From: Paracyclopina nana
Taxonomy: Eukaryota; Arthropoda; Copepoda; Cyclopoida; Cyclopettidae
Direction: 5' to 3'
Length of the DNA: 64,000 bases
Assembly: GCA_019096065.1 (NCBI GenBank)
Contig: JAGUCH010000003.1
Span: 8,432,001 to 8,496,000 of the forward strand
Shown here: piece by piece, positions 48,630 through 61,670 of the stretch
Layout of the letters: every line of letters starts with the position of its first letter
How positions within the stretch are numbered: position 1 is the first letter of the stretch
Translations under genes and position numbers: made by a program
The notes under the pieces: model-generated
What the model saw: only the letters and a program-made list of their open reading frames with translations
Told to the model about the DNA's origin: nothing
Databases searched by the model: none

Positions 48630-51600
48630 TTGCTCCTCTCACTCACTCTCCATTTTAGAAAGCTCTTTTCAGGCTTCGAGGGATAATAGAACGCTGAGCG
48701 AAATTGCCCAGAGGCCCTCTCAGCTCAATCTAGAGAAACTTGCAAAAGTACAACGTGACCCGTCTACACTGGAGCAGGCAGAGCAAATATTTGGCTTTCT
48801 CCTCAACTGCCTCAAAGAAGCCATAATTAAAGAAAAATTGAGTAACAAGCCCTTGAGCAGCAGCGCCACTTGTTAAGTTCTTTGGCTGTAATGATATATT
48901 GATTTTGTTCAGCATGATTACTTTGGCTGGGTCATGCTGTATTTGAGTGCCTGGAAATTGCCAAGCCATCTCATTCTCAGAGGAGGCTTGAATGCTTCTG
49001 ACGTGAGAGAGAAGCTCTTCAGGCTCTTTCATAAGAGCAAAAGCACTTGGGGCTCCCTTTGGACCCAGATCCCATTGCAAATTCTGCTAAGGCAGCTTTT
49101 GCTATTGCTGCCGCCGCCGCCGAGCCAACAACTCTGGAAGCTCATTAATTATGCAGTCTCATTTGATGCAAAGACTAAAGAAAAGGTTCATTAAGTTTTT
49201 GCCGTGTTCACTCAAATGGTTCAGCAGACCCTTTTCCCCCAGCTAAAATCATGTGACTGACCAGAACGCAGATGTCCGTTATATCATGCGACCAAAAACT
49301 AGGACATTCCATCAACTTTTTTAAGAAGGGCAAAAAATGGGTCCTACCTTCAGCTAGGAGGGAAAATTGACGGGGCCACTGTTGCTTGGAAAGGCCTGAA
49401 ATTAAGAAAGCCAAATGTTAACGTCGAAAATACCTAGCATTTGTGTAAACTCACCCCATCAAAACGAGTTGTTCCACCATCCTCTGATGAGCTAAATTCC
49501 GACTTTCAAGAAAGTACGGAAAAAATTGACGTTAGCACTAAAATAGAAAACTCCGTGTACCTTGAAAGAAAAATTAGCTATTTTCAATATCTACCTCGAA
49601 GCAAAAACGATGCCGCCAGCTTCCCAAGGAGGTCACAACACCAACGAAACAAAAGAATAGAAAATTTTCGAAAAATTCCGATTTCATCTCGGACTAAGGC
49701 GAGTGAGCTGAACTGGGGCGAAGAAAAATGTTGTTGCTGAGCAGAAGTCAAGCCACTCAGGTCAGCCGCGCTAGCCGAGTCAGCCCCACGTGCGTGAGCG
49801 TGGAAGCCTTTGGAAAATATGCCGGTCAAGCACGCCCGATTCGGTGACCTACGCTCTGCGCCCTACCCATGCGAGCATGCACGAGTAAGCAACAATTAAC
49901 TGAATTAAGCAGATAGCGAAAACTGGCCGGTCAACGGCTACATTGTGATCTTGAGTGATACCCACGCGATAGCCAAGCTTTTGGTCGAAAATCGGCTAAG
50001 GCAGAAAGGTGGTCCTAAGTTGGCATCCAAGCCAAAGCTCCCCATTGGAGGATTGGCCCTTGGAAGTTGGAAGAGCCTTTATGGGAGAGAAAGCCACTTT
50101 TTGGACTTAGTTTTCGTCATCTCGCACACAAAGTTTCCGTTTTGGCCAGCATCACCATCATCATGGTTGTTTCCTCATCGCGCGCACGTCTGTCTTTCCC
50201 CTTAGTGTTTTGCATTAATCCCCCGCTGCACTCATTTCGAAAGCTTTGTAGCAACATCTTTGTTTTAGACTGGTCAAACAAACGTGCTCCAGGCATTTTG
50301 GACCCTCTCCGCGATCGATAAGAAAAGGGGAAGAAGAATTCAACTGAAAAGGAAAGCTTGGCCAGCTCTGCTAATCATAATGAGTCCAAGTGAATAAGAT
50401 TTTAATTGAGCCGTCTGAATTGCAAAGTAGGAGCATTGTTGCATCTGCGAAAGCAGCCTGCCAAACTCGAGAAAACTGGACAGATTAAAGGGATGCAAAT
50501 TCTGGCCAACTTGACTCAGCTGAAGCAGAAGAACCCCTTTGTTTTAGAGCCATGCTCCACTTGAGCCTGGCTCCAATTTAATGAAGAAGTAGCGGGCTTT
50601 CTATTTCCCCTCCAAAACTCATTTAGACAGCGGAAGATTGAAATCAGCCCGGCACCAAAACTGACCAGTACACTGCTGGCTGCTTTTTGGGACAAGATGG
50701 CAATCTCTCTTGTAAGTTGCTGCCTTTATCAACAATTCTGAATTATGCTGCAAGGATCAGAGCATTTTCCCATGTGTAGAGGCTATTTTCTGTCTGAAAA
50801 GCCCTCCTCGATCGCAATGCCAACAAAAACCAAATATTTTTGACTAATAGCAGTAGAGCAGCCTTAAGATTTGCGCCGCGTCAAAATGGATTTATCCTGT
50901 CAATTTTTTCCGTCAAAACTTTTGGCTCCTATTGACAATCATCAATCAGACGAAAAGTTCAAAAGACGTGTGAGAAAAGCAGGGGGACTTGACAATATCA
51001 CGCTCTATGCAAAACTTTAAACTGTTGTTGGTGTTCCATAAGCAGTAGCAGATGCAGCTTCAGTGTAAATAGTGCTAGAAAGCAATATTGGATCTCGCAG
51101 CCATAACCATGGGAACTAAGGCAATTGCTTGTTTGTTGAAAAATAATTGATGTGAGCTCAGAGTCTGTTTGGAAGCATTCAGAGCCTGAGGCCAATTTAT
51201 TGGCTTTCCAGCCAAGCTCACCAAGCCATGCTGAATTCAATTAGTAGTCTGCTTTTTTTCCATGTAAGAAATCAAGCTTTATTTCAGGGTGAAGCAGAGC
51301 AGCATGCTATGAGAAGATATTAACTTGGCCAAAAGCCTCTGGCAGACTTTGTGGAGTGATCGTTAACCATTGTGCTTTGAGTGAACATTGATGTTTAGGG
51401 AGGTTGAAAATGGGCGCAAATCTAAAAGCCAGTAGCAGTTACAACAATAGTAGGAGGTCAGAAAAGCAGCAAGATTAACTATACTTCAGGCCAGGTGGCA
51501 GAACCTCCGGAAGAATCAGCATTGATGCTTGGGAAAAAGTTTTTTTTCGGCTAAATTATCTTGAAGCATCATGATCTGCTTGTGCTGATAGTGCTTCCAA

Positions 51601-54600
51601 AGCATCAAAGCTTCGCATTTCCACCAGGAGACGGACAGATGGTTTTTACACCGAGATCGAGAGCATTAAAAGGGGAAAAAGACCTCGAAGAGCCACCATG
51701 AAACAAGACTGAAACCTGCTCTATTTTCCAGTTTTGCTTATAAAGCTAACTTGGTAGCCAAATTGTAGTGACTAACACATGTCGATAGTTCTTATGTCAA
51801 AAACAAGCCTAATTGCATTTATGGCATTTTTTAATGGGGGAAAAAGGCAGTTGAAAGCAACTAGCGCACCCTGTGCTGATGGTGCACCCAGCAAGGGGTT
51901 GAATAGATTGTGATGCTTAGTTACCAAAGAAGAAGTGACAAAAGGCGTCGGTTATTCCACCAGGATCTAAGCTACAAGCTATATGTAGAGAGCGTCGGTT
52001 TTACCACTCCATACTACATTTTTTCTGCCACACTGGGCCATTTCCTGCAAAAAAGCTGCAGCATCAAAATAAAATCTCACTCGAGCTCGGAATTGAGTTT
52101 TGTTCGGGGCAGGGGCACCAATAAAAAGGCAATTAGGCCCTTTTTGCTGACCTATTTTCACAGTGTGCCTCGCCCATTCATCGAGACGACGAGACTCATA
52201 TATTCAGATCGAGAGATGCAATGAGAAAATGTGAAGCCGCCCCAATTTGACACACATCACGCTGAAAGCCTGGGGATTTTTTCAAAAAGGAGTCCATCTA
52301 CTCCACTAGATTTGTAGAACAAACAAAGCCAAATAAATGCATGTGCGCACAGTGGGACGTATCCTTATTACGAGGTTCTACACTTACACTCAGGGGGTCG
52401 TGGAATGGTGGAAAAAAGCCATGTAGAGAACTTTCCGCATCATTAACTGCATTGAGCATCATCATAAGGGATTTTTTAGGCTCAAAAGCAAGAAATTCCG
52501 CGCATTCAACCGACCTGAAAACCTTATTGAGATGTCAGCCAAAGTTTTCTATAGCACGTGGCTCTTGTCATTATTTGAGAATTGCTACTCTGTTGAATTA
52601 CCTTGTTGGTTTTTTTCCTCTGGCCTCTGCCCGGCGAAAAACTAATTTCCGTGAGTAAAGCATGGATATATTGGAGACAAACATTGTGGCTCCTTTAATT
52701 TCATGTGCCAACTTTTCTCAACGTTTACTTTGTCTTTTTTCGAAAAAAAAGGCAGCCAGACCTCGCCCCTAATGAAAATCGACTCGTATATGCCATTAAT
52801 CTAATCATTTTTCCTCCGCGGCAAAGCACTTTCGTTTTCTCCCAAAATCAACTCCTTCATATTTTGTCAGCCGAGTGGAAACATTCCGTGAAATCACATT
52901 ATGACAAAGCTACGTGCAATTTCCAATTTGAGAAAAGCGTGTCGTACTTTTATAGTAAGATATCAAGTATATGTTGCTAGTTAGTTACACCAATGCAGCA
53001 ATTCGGAAGGAAAACTGAAAAATTATTCTATTTAGCGCAAATGCAATGCAACTTTTGTTTGATGGCTCGGAATGTGCTACGTACGTAGAACAACGCGCAG
53101 GTCTTAAAAAACCGAATAAATCAGCGTATAGCATGAATGCAAGCAACATTTTCGATTAATTTAATTAATAGGTGAGTGAGTGTGTGCAGAATGTCAGCTT
53201 GCACTTGGAAAACTTTCGCCGTTCGCTCTTATTGCAGTATGAGAAAGTTGTTCCGCCAAAAGTGTCACAGAGCAAGCAAATCGTAAAAATTGGAAGAAGA
53301 CACACTTTATGGTGGTTGCATCATCACCATCAATCTCATTTTGATCTTGCCAATTTTTTGTCCGGCTTCACAAAGGGCTCTGGTGTTTTTATTTGAACAA
53401 CAAAAAGTTCACAACAATGAGCCTAGGCCCAATCCAGGGTCTAGACAAGATGGTTCTGCTCTGCTGAGAAAATTGAAAAAAGCGCACTTTTTTATCCATT
53501 CTTTTCAATGAATTCATGCAGTAGTGGGCGACGATTTTATCCAGAAATGTTTTGACACGTTACACAAAAGGAGACAAAAACTACAATACTACTAATAAAA
53601 AGCCTGCTGAAGTCCGCCACCAAACTTTTTTTGGGAAATGAAGAAGCCTAAGCAATAATTAAGTATATTCAATTGTCACGGAATCGCTGCTGAGGATTTT
53701 TTTGTTTTGTGGCATTTTCGTTTTGGAAGAGTTTTTTCCATAATTAACCCACGAGGCGAAGCATTTCAAAAAGATTCCACTAATGCGACAATTTTCTGAT
53801 AAGCAATTAATTGAGAGGTCATTTTTCCTTTGGTAGCAAAGTACCATATTTCCAAACCAGTTAATTGCAATTAAATCCAAGGATTTTTTCGGCCCACTCA
53901 CGCGCAACAGAAACCGATTCAGCATCATAACTAGGAAATTGGTGAAAACTCGCGCGCATTCCTTGCCCTTTTCACTGTGAAACAATAAAAGCTAATAGTT
54001 TTCGCGACATATTTCTGCAATGCTCGACAAGAAACTTTGCGATTGCAACCAAGATACTAACGACAAAGAGCTTGAGTGTATTCAATCAATGAAAGCATAT
54101 ATCAACTAGCCTTAACTTTTTCGTCAATTGTTGCAGCAAAGAGATCATGATCAAGTGCAGTTGTCTACAATTGTCTCAGGTCCATTAATTTTACGATACA
54201 TTCTATTTTTTACAAGCTAATACTTACCTTTTGGTCTAGACTCTAGAGAGTCACATTTAACGGAGAGCTGAAAGGCGTGACACCGTTAAGATGCTTTTAC
54301 GTTAGAAGCGCGACCTCGCCGAAATGAAAGGTTGCGTGAATAGGAAAATGTCGCAACGTTAGCATTGATTGGTTCGGCGAAAAATGCCGCGCTAAATTAG
54401 TTCAGTATGTCCCCTTTTTGAAACAAAGCGAATATTCAGACAAAATACCAAATATTCTAATCATTCATTAAATTGCTGGCAGGACAAAGAGCACTCATTT
54501 CTGTGAAACGACTTATCATTTGAAAAAAAAGGTGAAACCACGCCCAAGGAATAAAACTAGTGATCTTTTCTTCCCGCTCTGATAATTTTATCGGTGAGCC

Positions 54601-55597
54601 ATTTTTCATGGTCAAGACCGATTTTGTAACGGAAGTACAAAGCGGAACAAAAAAGGGTGCAATCGAGTTCACGACGAGAAGCCATGTACGTAGGCAGATG
54701 GGGGTCGCTTTTATTTTGGAAGCAATACCTGCCTCTCTTTGGTGGTCACCTTCGTTATGCACACCTGCAAGTTTCTCTGAAAAGAGAGAGAGCATCATGA
54801 TGAAACATTCTCGAGGGTTTTAACACACTCACAGCCATTTATCTTTTATGCATGATGATGTAGTAGATGGCTGAAATTAAAATTGTGAAAATAACTGGCA
54901 GGCTTCCTGTTCCGCCTTTATGGGGTAGATAAGTGAAAGACATGCAAACACCTGCGGCTTGGTGGACAACAAAAGATCGGGGTCTGCAATACTAAGGCAC
55001 GTGCTATAGCAGTTGTACTCTCAATGTAGTCGCTCACCAGGATGTCAACCACCTTTATTTCCGTAAAGGCTAAAAATTCGAAAATTCGTGGCACTACAGA
55101 ATTTGGCAGGAGAAAAGGTCAATTTGAATTCAGCTGGATGTGAAAGTGGTACTATAATTCTGATCTTGCCTCTTTGGAGCATATTTGTTTACTATACTCA
55201 GTCGATGATGACGAAACCGTTGCAATTATCAAGAGAGAATGCCAGGTGTACCAAGCTGGAAGAGTGTTTGGATGCTCCAATTTAGACGTTCTTTTGGAAA
55301 TGGCGTCAAGCACTTAATTGGGTGAACTTTATGGCACATTTGTGGTCGGCTGCAGAGCAAAAGTTGTGGATTTTTTCAACCCTAATTAACCAATAGATGG
55401 GATTGCATATTTTTCACATAATGGACCATGAATTAGGCTGCTCGTTGAACCAATGTAAAGGTGGGAGGGGTGCAAGCCCGGTATCATTATTATAGCAGAC
55501 TACTTATTGTAATTATGATCTGGATCCAAGAGGAGAACTGTCATATTCAAGGTTACAAAGATCAAAAGTGCATGACATCATCAAGTCCTTTTTTACC

Positions 55598-55612
55598 TAT
55601 ATATATATATAT
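55598..55612. repeat. (TA)n microsatellite
   Basis: Short perfect TA run. Confidence 0.9.
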
Positions 55613-58600
55613 GAATAGCACCTGCGTGCTCTAGAGCAATTCTCGAATTCTGGCTAAAAATAAGAAGGCACAATGGGTTTATTTGCCGATTTCACGCGCA
55701 CGGAAAAAGTCGCGAAATCAACGTAGCACCTTTTCTTATTAGCGGTAAGCTAAAAATATCCCATCCTGGCACCCGGGAGAGCAAGTAAGAGCAGCCAATT
55801 CTGGTGGATTATCAATTTATGCTATAAGCTTGACTTCCCTGACTTGGTCACTCAATTGGAGTCGTTTGGAATCAAAAGTTACGAGAGATTCAATTTTTGC
55901 TCAAATTGTGCAAAGTTGCTGTTCTACTGAATTCGCCAAAATCAACTTTTGCCCAAAAATTATGTTTTCTTCACCAAATTTGAACCTTTATCTGTCAATA
56001 AACTCTAATTTGTGCTCTTTAGGTAGCCTAGAAGTCCTACAAATTAGAAGCTGAAAATGGGTGCTAAAATCGGAAATCTGCGATTTGTCGTAATTTCTCG
56101 TGCGCGTGAAATCGGCTTTTTGATCCACTGTGGAAGGGCAGCATTTCGCGAGAGCCCAAAGTGCATTTTCACATCTGTGGGCACCATCATGGTCAAATTT
56201 TGACCAAAGTGTAAACTTTGCGCCCTAATGTGGCACAATACGGATGCAGCGGCTCAAACCAAACTTTTTGTTGTCCTGCAGCAGCTTAGCATTCGAAATA
56301 ATAATCCCAGTCTGATTGTTGCGGTTGACGTCTTCTAAAAATGCTTCTGGGGCGGATCAGTGTTTTTTCCCCCAATGATTATCATAATGAGGTAGACACT
56401 AAAAAAGGGTAGGATAGTATGATTGTAATTATAAAGGAAACAAAGCATTTCTCTGCAGTTTGTTTGTTTGAATCTCCCGCAATATTTGTGGGTGCAGCGG
56501 AAAGCTTATAGTGATTTTGGCGGAAGCGCGGTAATATCATTGATCCACGTACGCGAACTGCTTTCCCCAACGCTCTTTCGCTGTTCTGAGCTCCGACTGC
56601 TTGTGAAAGTCGCGGCCACTTTCACTCAGGTCTTTAGAGGCTACGAGGCCAAGACTTTCGTAGACTTTCCGAGGTCCAAAGGCCAAAAGCAGCCTCAGAA
56701 GTAGATCTTGACGGAGGCGGAGGACAACCTCACCATGAAGACGGACCTCAAGGCGAGGATGAACTCGAGGCTGGAGCAAACAAAAGTGAAAGGAAACTCA
56801 AAAGGGAGGAGCGAAAAGGAAAGCAAGACCCTTGATTAGAAAGGCACCTCAGCTCTAACAGAGGGAAAAAGAAAGCCCCTCTTTTTAAAACAGCCCGCGA
56901 AATGCAAACACTGTGCAACAAACAATGCGCTCATAGCCACAACATATTTGGAGTTTTCTGAAGGCCTTTTCGCGCTACCAAAATGTTTGGTTAATTGTCC
57001 TTTACATGCATTCAAAGTTTGAGTTAAAGATTTTTGCAACTGAACTCTTAGGTAACCTCATTTCCTCCGCGATGTCAGTTGAGTTGAAACAAAAAGCAAT
57101 TAATATTATTTATTGGCACAGACATATCGCGCTTAACCCGTTAACATCCATAAGACTCGACTTTTTGGCTAATGCATATCACAATTTTGGGAACGTGCGA
57201 AATATGCGTTTCTACAAGAGAACCGGCTTAAAACTAGGTATACTTACGCCTTAGTTTTTTGGGGTATTATAGTAATTGGAAAATAAGGAATCACCTCTTG
57301 GCATGAGATGACCCAATGAAAATTAAATAATGGGATTTGTGATCAAGTGGGGTCCAAAAAATGATGGCAACGAAGGCAGTGTGGATAAGGAATTTGGTTT
57401 GCTTTGTGTCGTGGTCATCCGGCTTCCGGTGGTTTGTTGGCGAGATGAAAACGAAGAGCAGCTGAGAAGGGAGCAGATGTCAACAACAGCTAGGGCGCGT
57501 ATTTTTTTTCAAAGATTGGTTATGCATTGAACGCGTTGCCACATTAAACAGGGTGGCCACGCATGCGCCGCGCTTTGAATTGCCGGTTCTTTCCCTGTTC
57601 TGCGATCCGGATATTTTGGAAAGCGTCCAAGACTTTTGGGGCACGAAAACTGGTGCTTTCCCATAAGAAAGTCCGCGGATATGAAGGCCAACCTTGGTTC
57701 TTTGGGCACACCAAATGAGGTCTTTGGGAGACCCAAAAGGCCAAGATAGCGAAAGGTTTTGAGGCAAGGCTGCCGTTGCTGCTTCCATAGTGGGTGGGGA
57801 AAATTGGCTGGCTTTCTTTTTCCCCATCGAAGCACCGAAAAAGCACTTGTTGCCGGCTTTCATATTATCTGCAATCGGCTTTCGCCAGCTTATGAGCTTC
57901 AGCGGAATTGACGCTGTCTTCACTTACGTTACAAGCGCAACTTGCATTTATCTTTTTAATCCAATTTAAAAAAATGGTATTTGAATTTTTGGAAAATCTT
58001 AAGCATTTTGGTTATGCAAAGGCCTTCCAATATCTGTGGCTATATTTATCTAAGGCTTGCTTTAATTTGAAATAGCAATATATTCATAGAGCGGAGCAGT
58101 ACATATAGTAACATTTCAAGGGTGGCTGGGTCAAAGACCTTGTGAATCCTGGCCAGGCTCCTATGTATTATTTGCCAAGCACCTGAACAAATACTTGAAT
58201 TTTCCAAGATACCACCAAGCTTGCTCAAGCAACATTTGCCCATTCAATTTTCAAGCGCTGGGCATGTCAGTCACTATTTTCTTTGAAGTTTTCTATCAAT
58301 TCATTGATGTAGGTGCAGTACTTAGCATAAAAGGGCAGCTGTGTGGTTTGAATAGTACCCTTGTAGTTTATATGCTATACGGTAGCGGTACGTTCTACGG
58401 GCGCACAACAACACCATCAAAAACTGCTAATAGCAGCAGCGTTGTTACATAGAGGTGAGCAGATGCACGAGATGGAATGATTTTTTCGCAGATGTCCAAA
58501 GATCAATATGGCCTCTCGCAGTGTTCTGCTCTCCGGATCGGATAGAAAGCGGGCAAGACTTTTGGGACACTGAATTTCGGCCTTTAGGGCTCTCTCTTTG

Positions 58601-59030
58601 CTGAGAGAGCTCCAAAGGCCAACCTAGGGAAAGTCCCTTCTTGACTAACAAACGAAGAAAGGAGCTATGAGACTCACTATGTACTTTAAAGTGTGCATTT
58701 CCTAGTTTTTGATCAGTACTTTTAATTTGATGAGACACAATTAAAGAAAGATGGGAATTAATTAATGGCAGACTTGTTTGGGTAGGATGTTTCACTCATG
58801 TGAAAATGTTGCGATCTCGCAACCTCTCAGCAAAGAAACAATACGCATAGCAGGCAGATCCTTATGTATTTACAAGGGGATGATTTAAGCCCGCATAGGT
58901 ATAAAAAACTTTCTGCGTGAAACATAAAAAAGAAATGTGGGGAGATGCACAGTTATGAAAAGGCCATAAATAATTTGCATTTGGCCCACAGTTGTTCAAG
59001 AGCATTGCAAGAAGGAACATACGAAGTGAA

Positions 59031-60605
59031 ATGGTAGAATTGATGAAAAAAGAGCCCAAGAATCCTTTAAATGGGTTGAGAGGTTTTTTATCCCTCTACA
59101 TTTTAATTCATCATTCTTTGCTTTACTCTCCACTAAAACTAAACATAATGGGAGCAGTAAGAGAACCATTCCAAGTGCATTAACATTTTTTGAAAAAAAA
59201 CCGCTCTTTCTAGGTGCAAGTGCCAATTTTCTTCATAATATCCGGATTTGGACTCGCGCTAAGTGCTGAAATAGTCAAATTGAATTTGGGCAAATTTTTC
59301 ATAATCAATTTTTCAGGATATGGAAATCTGAAAGATGCTGAGGATCCAGGGCAGAAATTGGATTGGAAAAAGTTCTATCAAAGCAGATTTGCCAGAATTT
59401 GCCCAGCATATTACTTCTGCTTTTTCATTTCCGTACCCCTGATATTTGTTGGGCATTCTTATATGAGTGTGTTAGACTCGCGACAAATTCCTGGCTTGAT
59501 TGAGTCTTTCTTTGGCATGACCTCATGGATTTGTATTCACGGCGTGGGCCCAAATGGCCCAAGTTGGTCAGTCAGTACGATCATCGGATTCTACCTTTTC
59601 TTTCCTCTGCAAGTTAAATTATATATAATATATTGCGAAAATGGAATTTATTTTTAATTATTAGGCTTCTCAAATATACCCAACATTGCTCACCTGAAAC
59701 TCTAATGAGAATAGCATCTTTGTCGTTCTATTATAATATCATAGTTGGGTTTGGATTATATTTCACCATTTGTTACTTATATGATGATCCCTCATCCGGA
59801 TTTTCGTTTGCCACAGCACATCCATTGTCCAGATTTTTTATTTTCATGATGGGACTTACCGGTGGCCTAATGGTTTTGGACAATCCAGAAGCAACTTTTA
59901 AAAGTACCATTTTTTGGTAGCATTGATCATTTTTCATCTAAAATGTATATTTCAAGGCCGTGGAAGGTGTTGTGATGTTATGTCTAATTGGCTACCTAGT
60001 ATGTTTTCATGCAAAGAAGCTAATCCGGAGTTGAGTGAAAAATCACTACTAAAAGATGGCCTTTGTTTCCGAAACGACTTGAATTTTCTCATCTACAACT
60101 TGATTTTGATGGCTGCATCCATCGGTCAATATTTCATACAGTCCCACAGCTACCAAATTCCAGAAGGACCAATTCACCATTTTTCATTCATAAGCATGGC
60201 TGGCCAATTTATATTATGTTATGGGCAATTCTCACTCGTCATTGGCCTTCATTTGGACTCGTTAAAAGATTCATGGACGGCTAAAATCCTGACCACTCAA
60301 CTCTTCCAAGTAAAACCAGCTCATGCTATTAATAGATCCGGAACACCAAAAATGCATTTATTCAGGCTTTGGGAGATGCTTCGTACTCCTTGTATTTAAT
60401 TCACGAGCCGCTACTCAAATGGATCACTTTTGCAATCAACGGCTACGTCACGTGGTCTTCTCCTCTGGTGATTATTGATGTGGAGAAAAGGGATCTTCCA
60501 TTATGGGCCATTCCCATCCACTTGGCTCTTTCGCTGTTGGCAGGCTACATGCTGACCAAGTTGATAGAGGAGCCCGCAAAGAGGCTCTTGAAATCCACGA
60601 AGTGA
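59031..60605 (+). CDS. Acyltransferase-3 (OafA-like) membrane protein
   Basis: Exons 59031-59156, 59214-59608, 59665-59903, 59957-60309 and 60366-60605 give 450 residues. Family landmarks in order: NGLRGFLSLYILIHH (the conserved Arg and His of helix 1), VPIFFIISGFGLALS, RFARICPAYYF, GPSWSVSTIIGFYLFFPLLL, several further hydrophobic helices, and LGDASYSLYLIHEPLL near the C-terminus. This family transfers acyl, often acetyl, groups from the cytoplasm to sugars or lipids at membranes. The length matches single-domain bacterial and fungal members; the N-terminal domain of animal NRF-6-type relatives is absent. Intron 2 works only as GC-AG (CT|GCAAGT); a GT donor 4 bp downstream breaks the frame. 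Substrate unknown. The start is the first ATG in an exon frame open further upstream; ATG 59043 is an alternative. Confidence 0.88.
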
Positions 60606-61600
60606 CGACGCATTGTTATTTCCACGGTAGAAGATTTTTGCAGTTGTTGCAGGAAGAATTTTGCTCACTCCCAGTAAGCAACAACGACCTTGACCGTGGT
60701 GGCCCTGAAAATTGTAGATGAGGTAGCTCCAACCCAAGTAATGGTATATCTTCACTTCTACATGTACACGAAATAAATCCAAGTGCGTACACGCCCATAT
60801 AAGGCAAGTAAAACAGCAATCGAAGGACGACGAACGAGGATATCGAGAAATCTAAAAACCTACACCACTTTTTCAAGCCTCGTGATCGACCATGATCTTC
60901 AGAATAGCCGACCTTGCCATCGCTTGAGACCAAAGTCACGTTACGATCTACGACGATGCACTATATTGCTAAATATGTTGTTCGTTGGTGCCAACCGCGA
61001 AAATGCTATCAGCTTATCCTAGACATTTACGTAATGAGAGCGGAAGTTCTTCCATTACCTGGACCTTAGCAACGAAAACGACCTGAATGCTTACAAATAC
61101 CGGTTTGGTCCATTTATATATAGCGTCGGAATGCGACAAAGTTTCTTCCTGGATCGGCGGACCAAAAAACTGTACATTTTCAGGCTCTTCGTTCAACTTG
61201 TTTTCTTCAATAAGATACCCGGTTATTTATATACCTCCAACATGTTGCATTTTTTTGCAAATTTGATGCATAGCTCTTTCGAGGTAAAACTGCATCTTTA
61301 TGGCCAGGATGAACTATGCAATTCATGCTGCTTAAAAAACGAACAGCCCGATTCATAGAATCGTGAACACTCATGCTTAAAAAAGTGCGAAAATTTTTCG
61401 AACCAGCCTGTATGTAGGAATGGCAGCTTGCTCTTCCAAGATGGCTTCACGCGGGCCATTAGTGATTGTAACCTTCAAGAAGTCAAAGTTGTTGGCCGCG
61501 AAATTCCCAAAGCGTTCGTTGCTGCGTAAAGGCAACATATAATACGCACGCAGGACGGCGACGCAAAAAGGCAATCATCAGCGTTACGCGCGGCGTCGCC
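60606..61600. other. Intergenic DNA with poly(A) signal and possible relic frame
   Basis: AATAAA at 60772-60777 probably ends the acyltransferase transcript. A plus-strand frame, open 61038-61358, is described in the findings. The rest shows nothing identifiable until the cuticle gene promoter. Confidence 0.5.
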
Positions 61601-61640
61601 TATAAAAAGGTGACGGAAGCTACGCATCGGCACACAGTTG
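61601..61640 (+). promoter_or_regulatory. TATA box and initiator of the cuticle gene
   Basis: TATAAAAA begins at 61601. An initiator-like ACACAGTTG lies about 30 bp downstream (61632-61640), and the start codon is at 61671. The spacing is right for an arthropod core promoter. Confidence 0.75.
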
Positions 61641-61670
61641 TTGGAAATCCATCTAACACAACCAACCATC

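Larger units (their letters stand above)
32299..58990. other. Large gene-poor region
   Basis: 26.7 kb in which I cannot support any gene. Open frames are short, uneven in composition and without recognisable motifs; the longest (202 codons, minus, 47665-48273) is compatible with chance. It contains microsatellites (39572, 43490, 48608, 55598), MEF2-type motifs, palindromes near 45.97, 46.8 and 47.2 kb, and a diverged repeat pair at 57.6 and 58.5 kb. Confidence 0.5.

Noticed and set aside
49441-49740. 99-codon plus-strand frame with a hydrophilic translation
   Set aside because: No motif, weak start (TTG only at the 5' end), no neighbouring exons; not enough to call a gene.
59613-59664. GT-AG reading of acyltransferase intron 2
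   Set aside because: It shifts frame and hits a stop within about ten codons; the GC donor 4 bp upstream restores the conserved family sequence.
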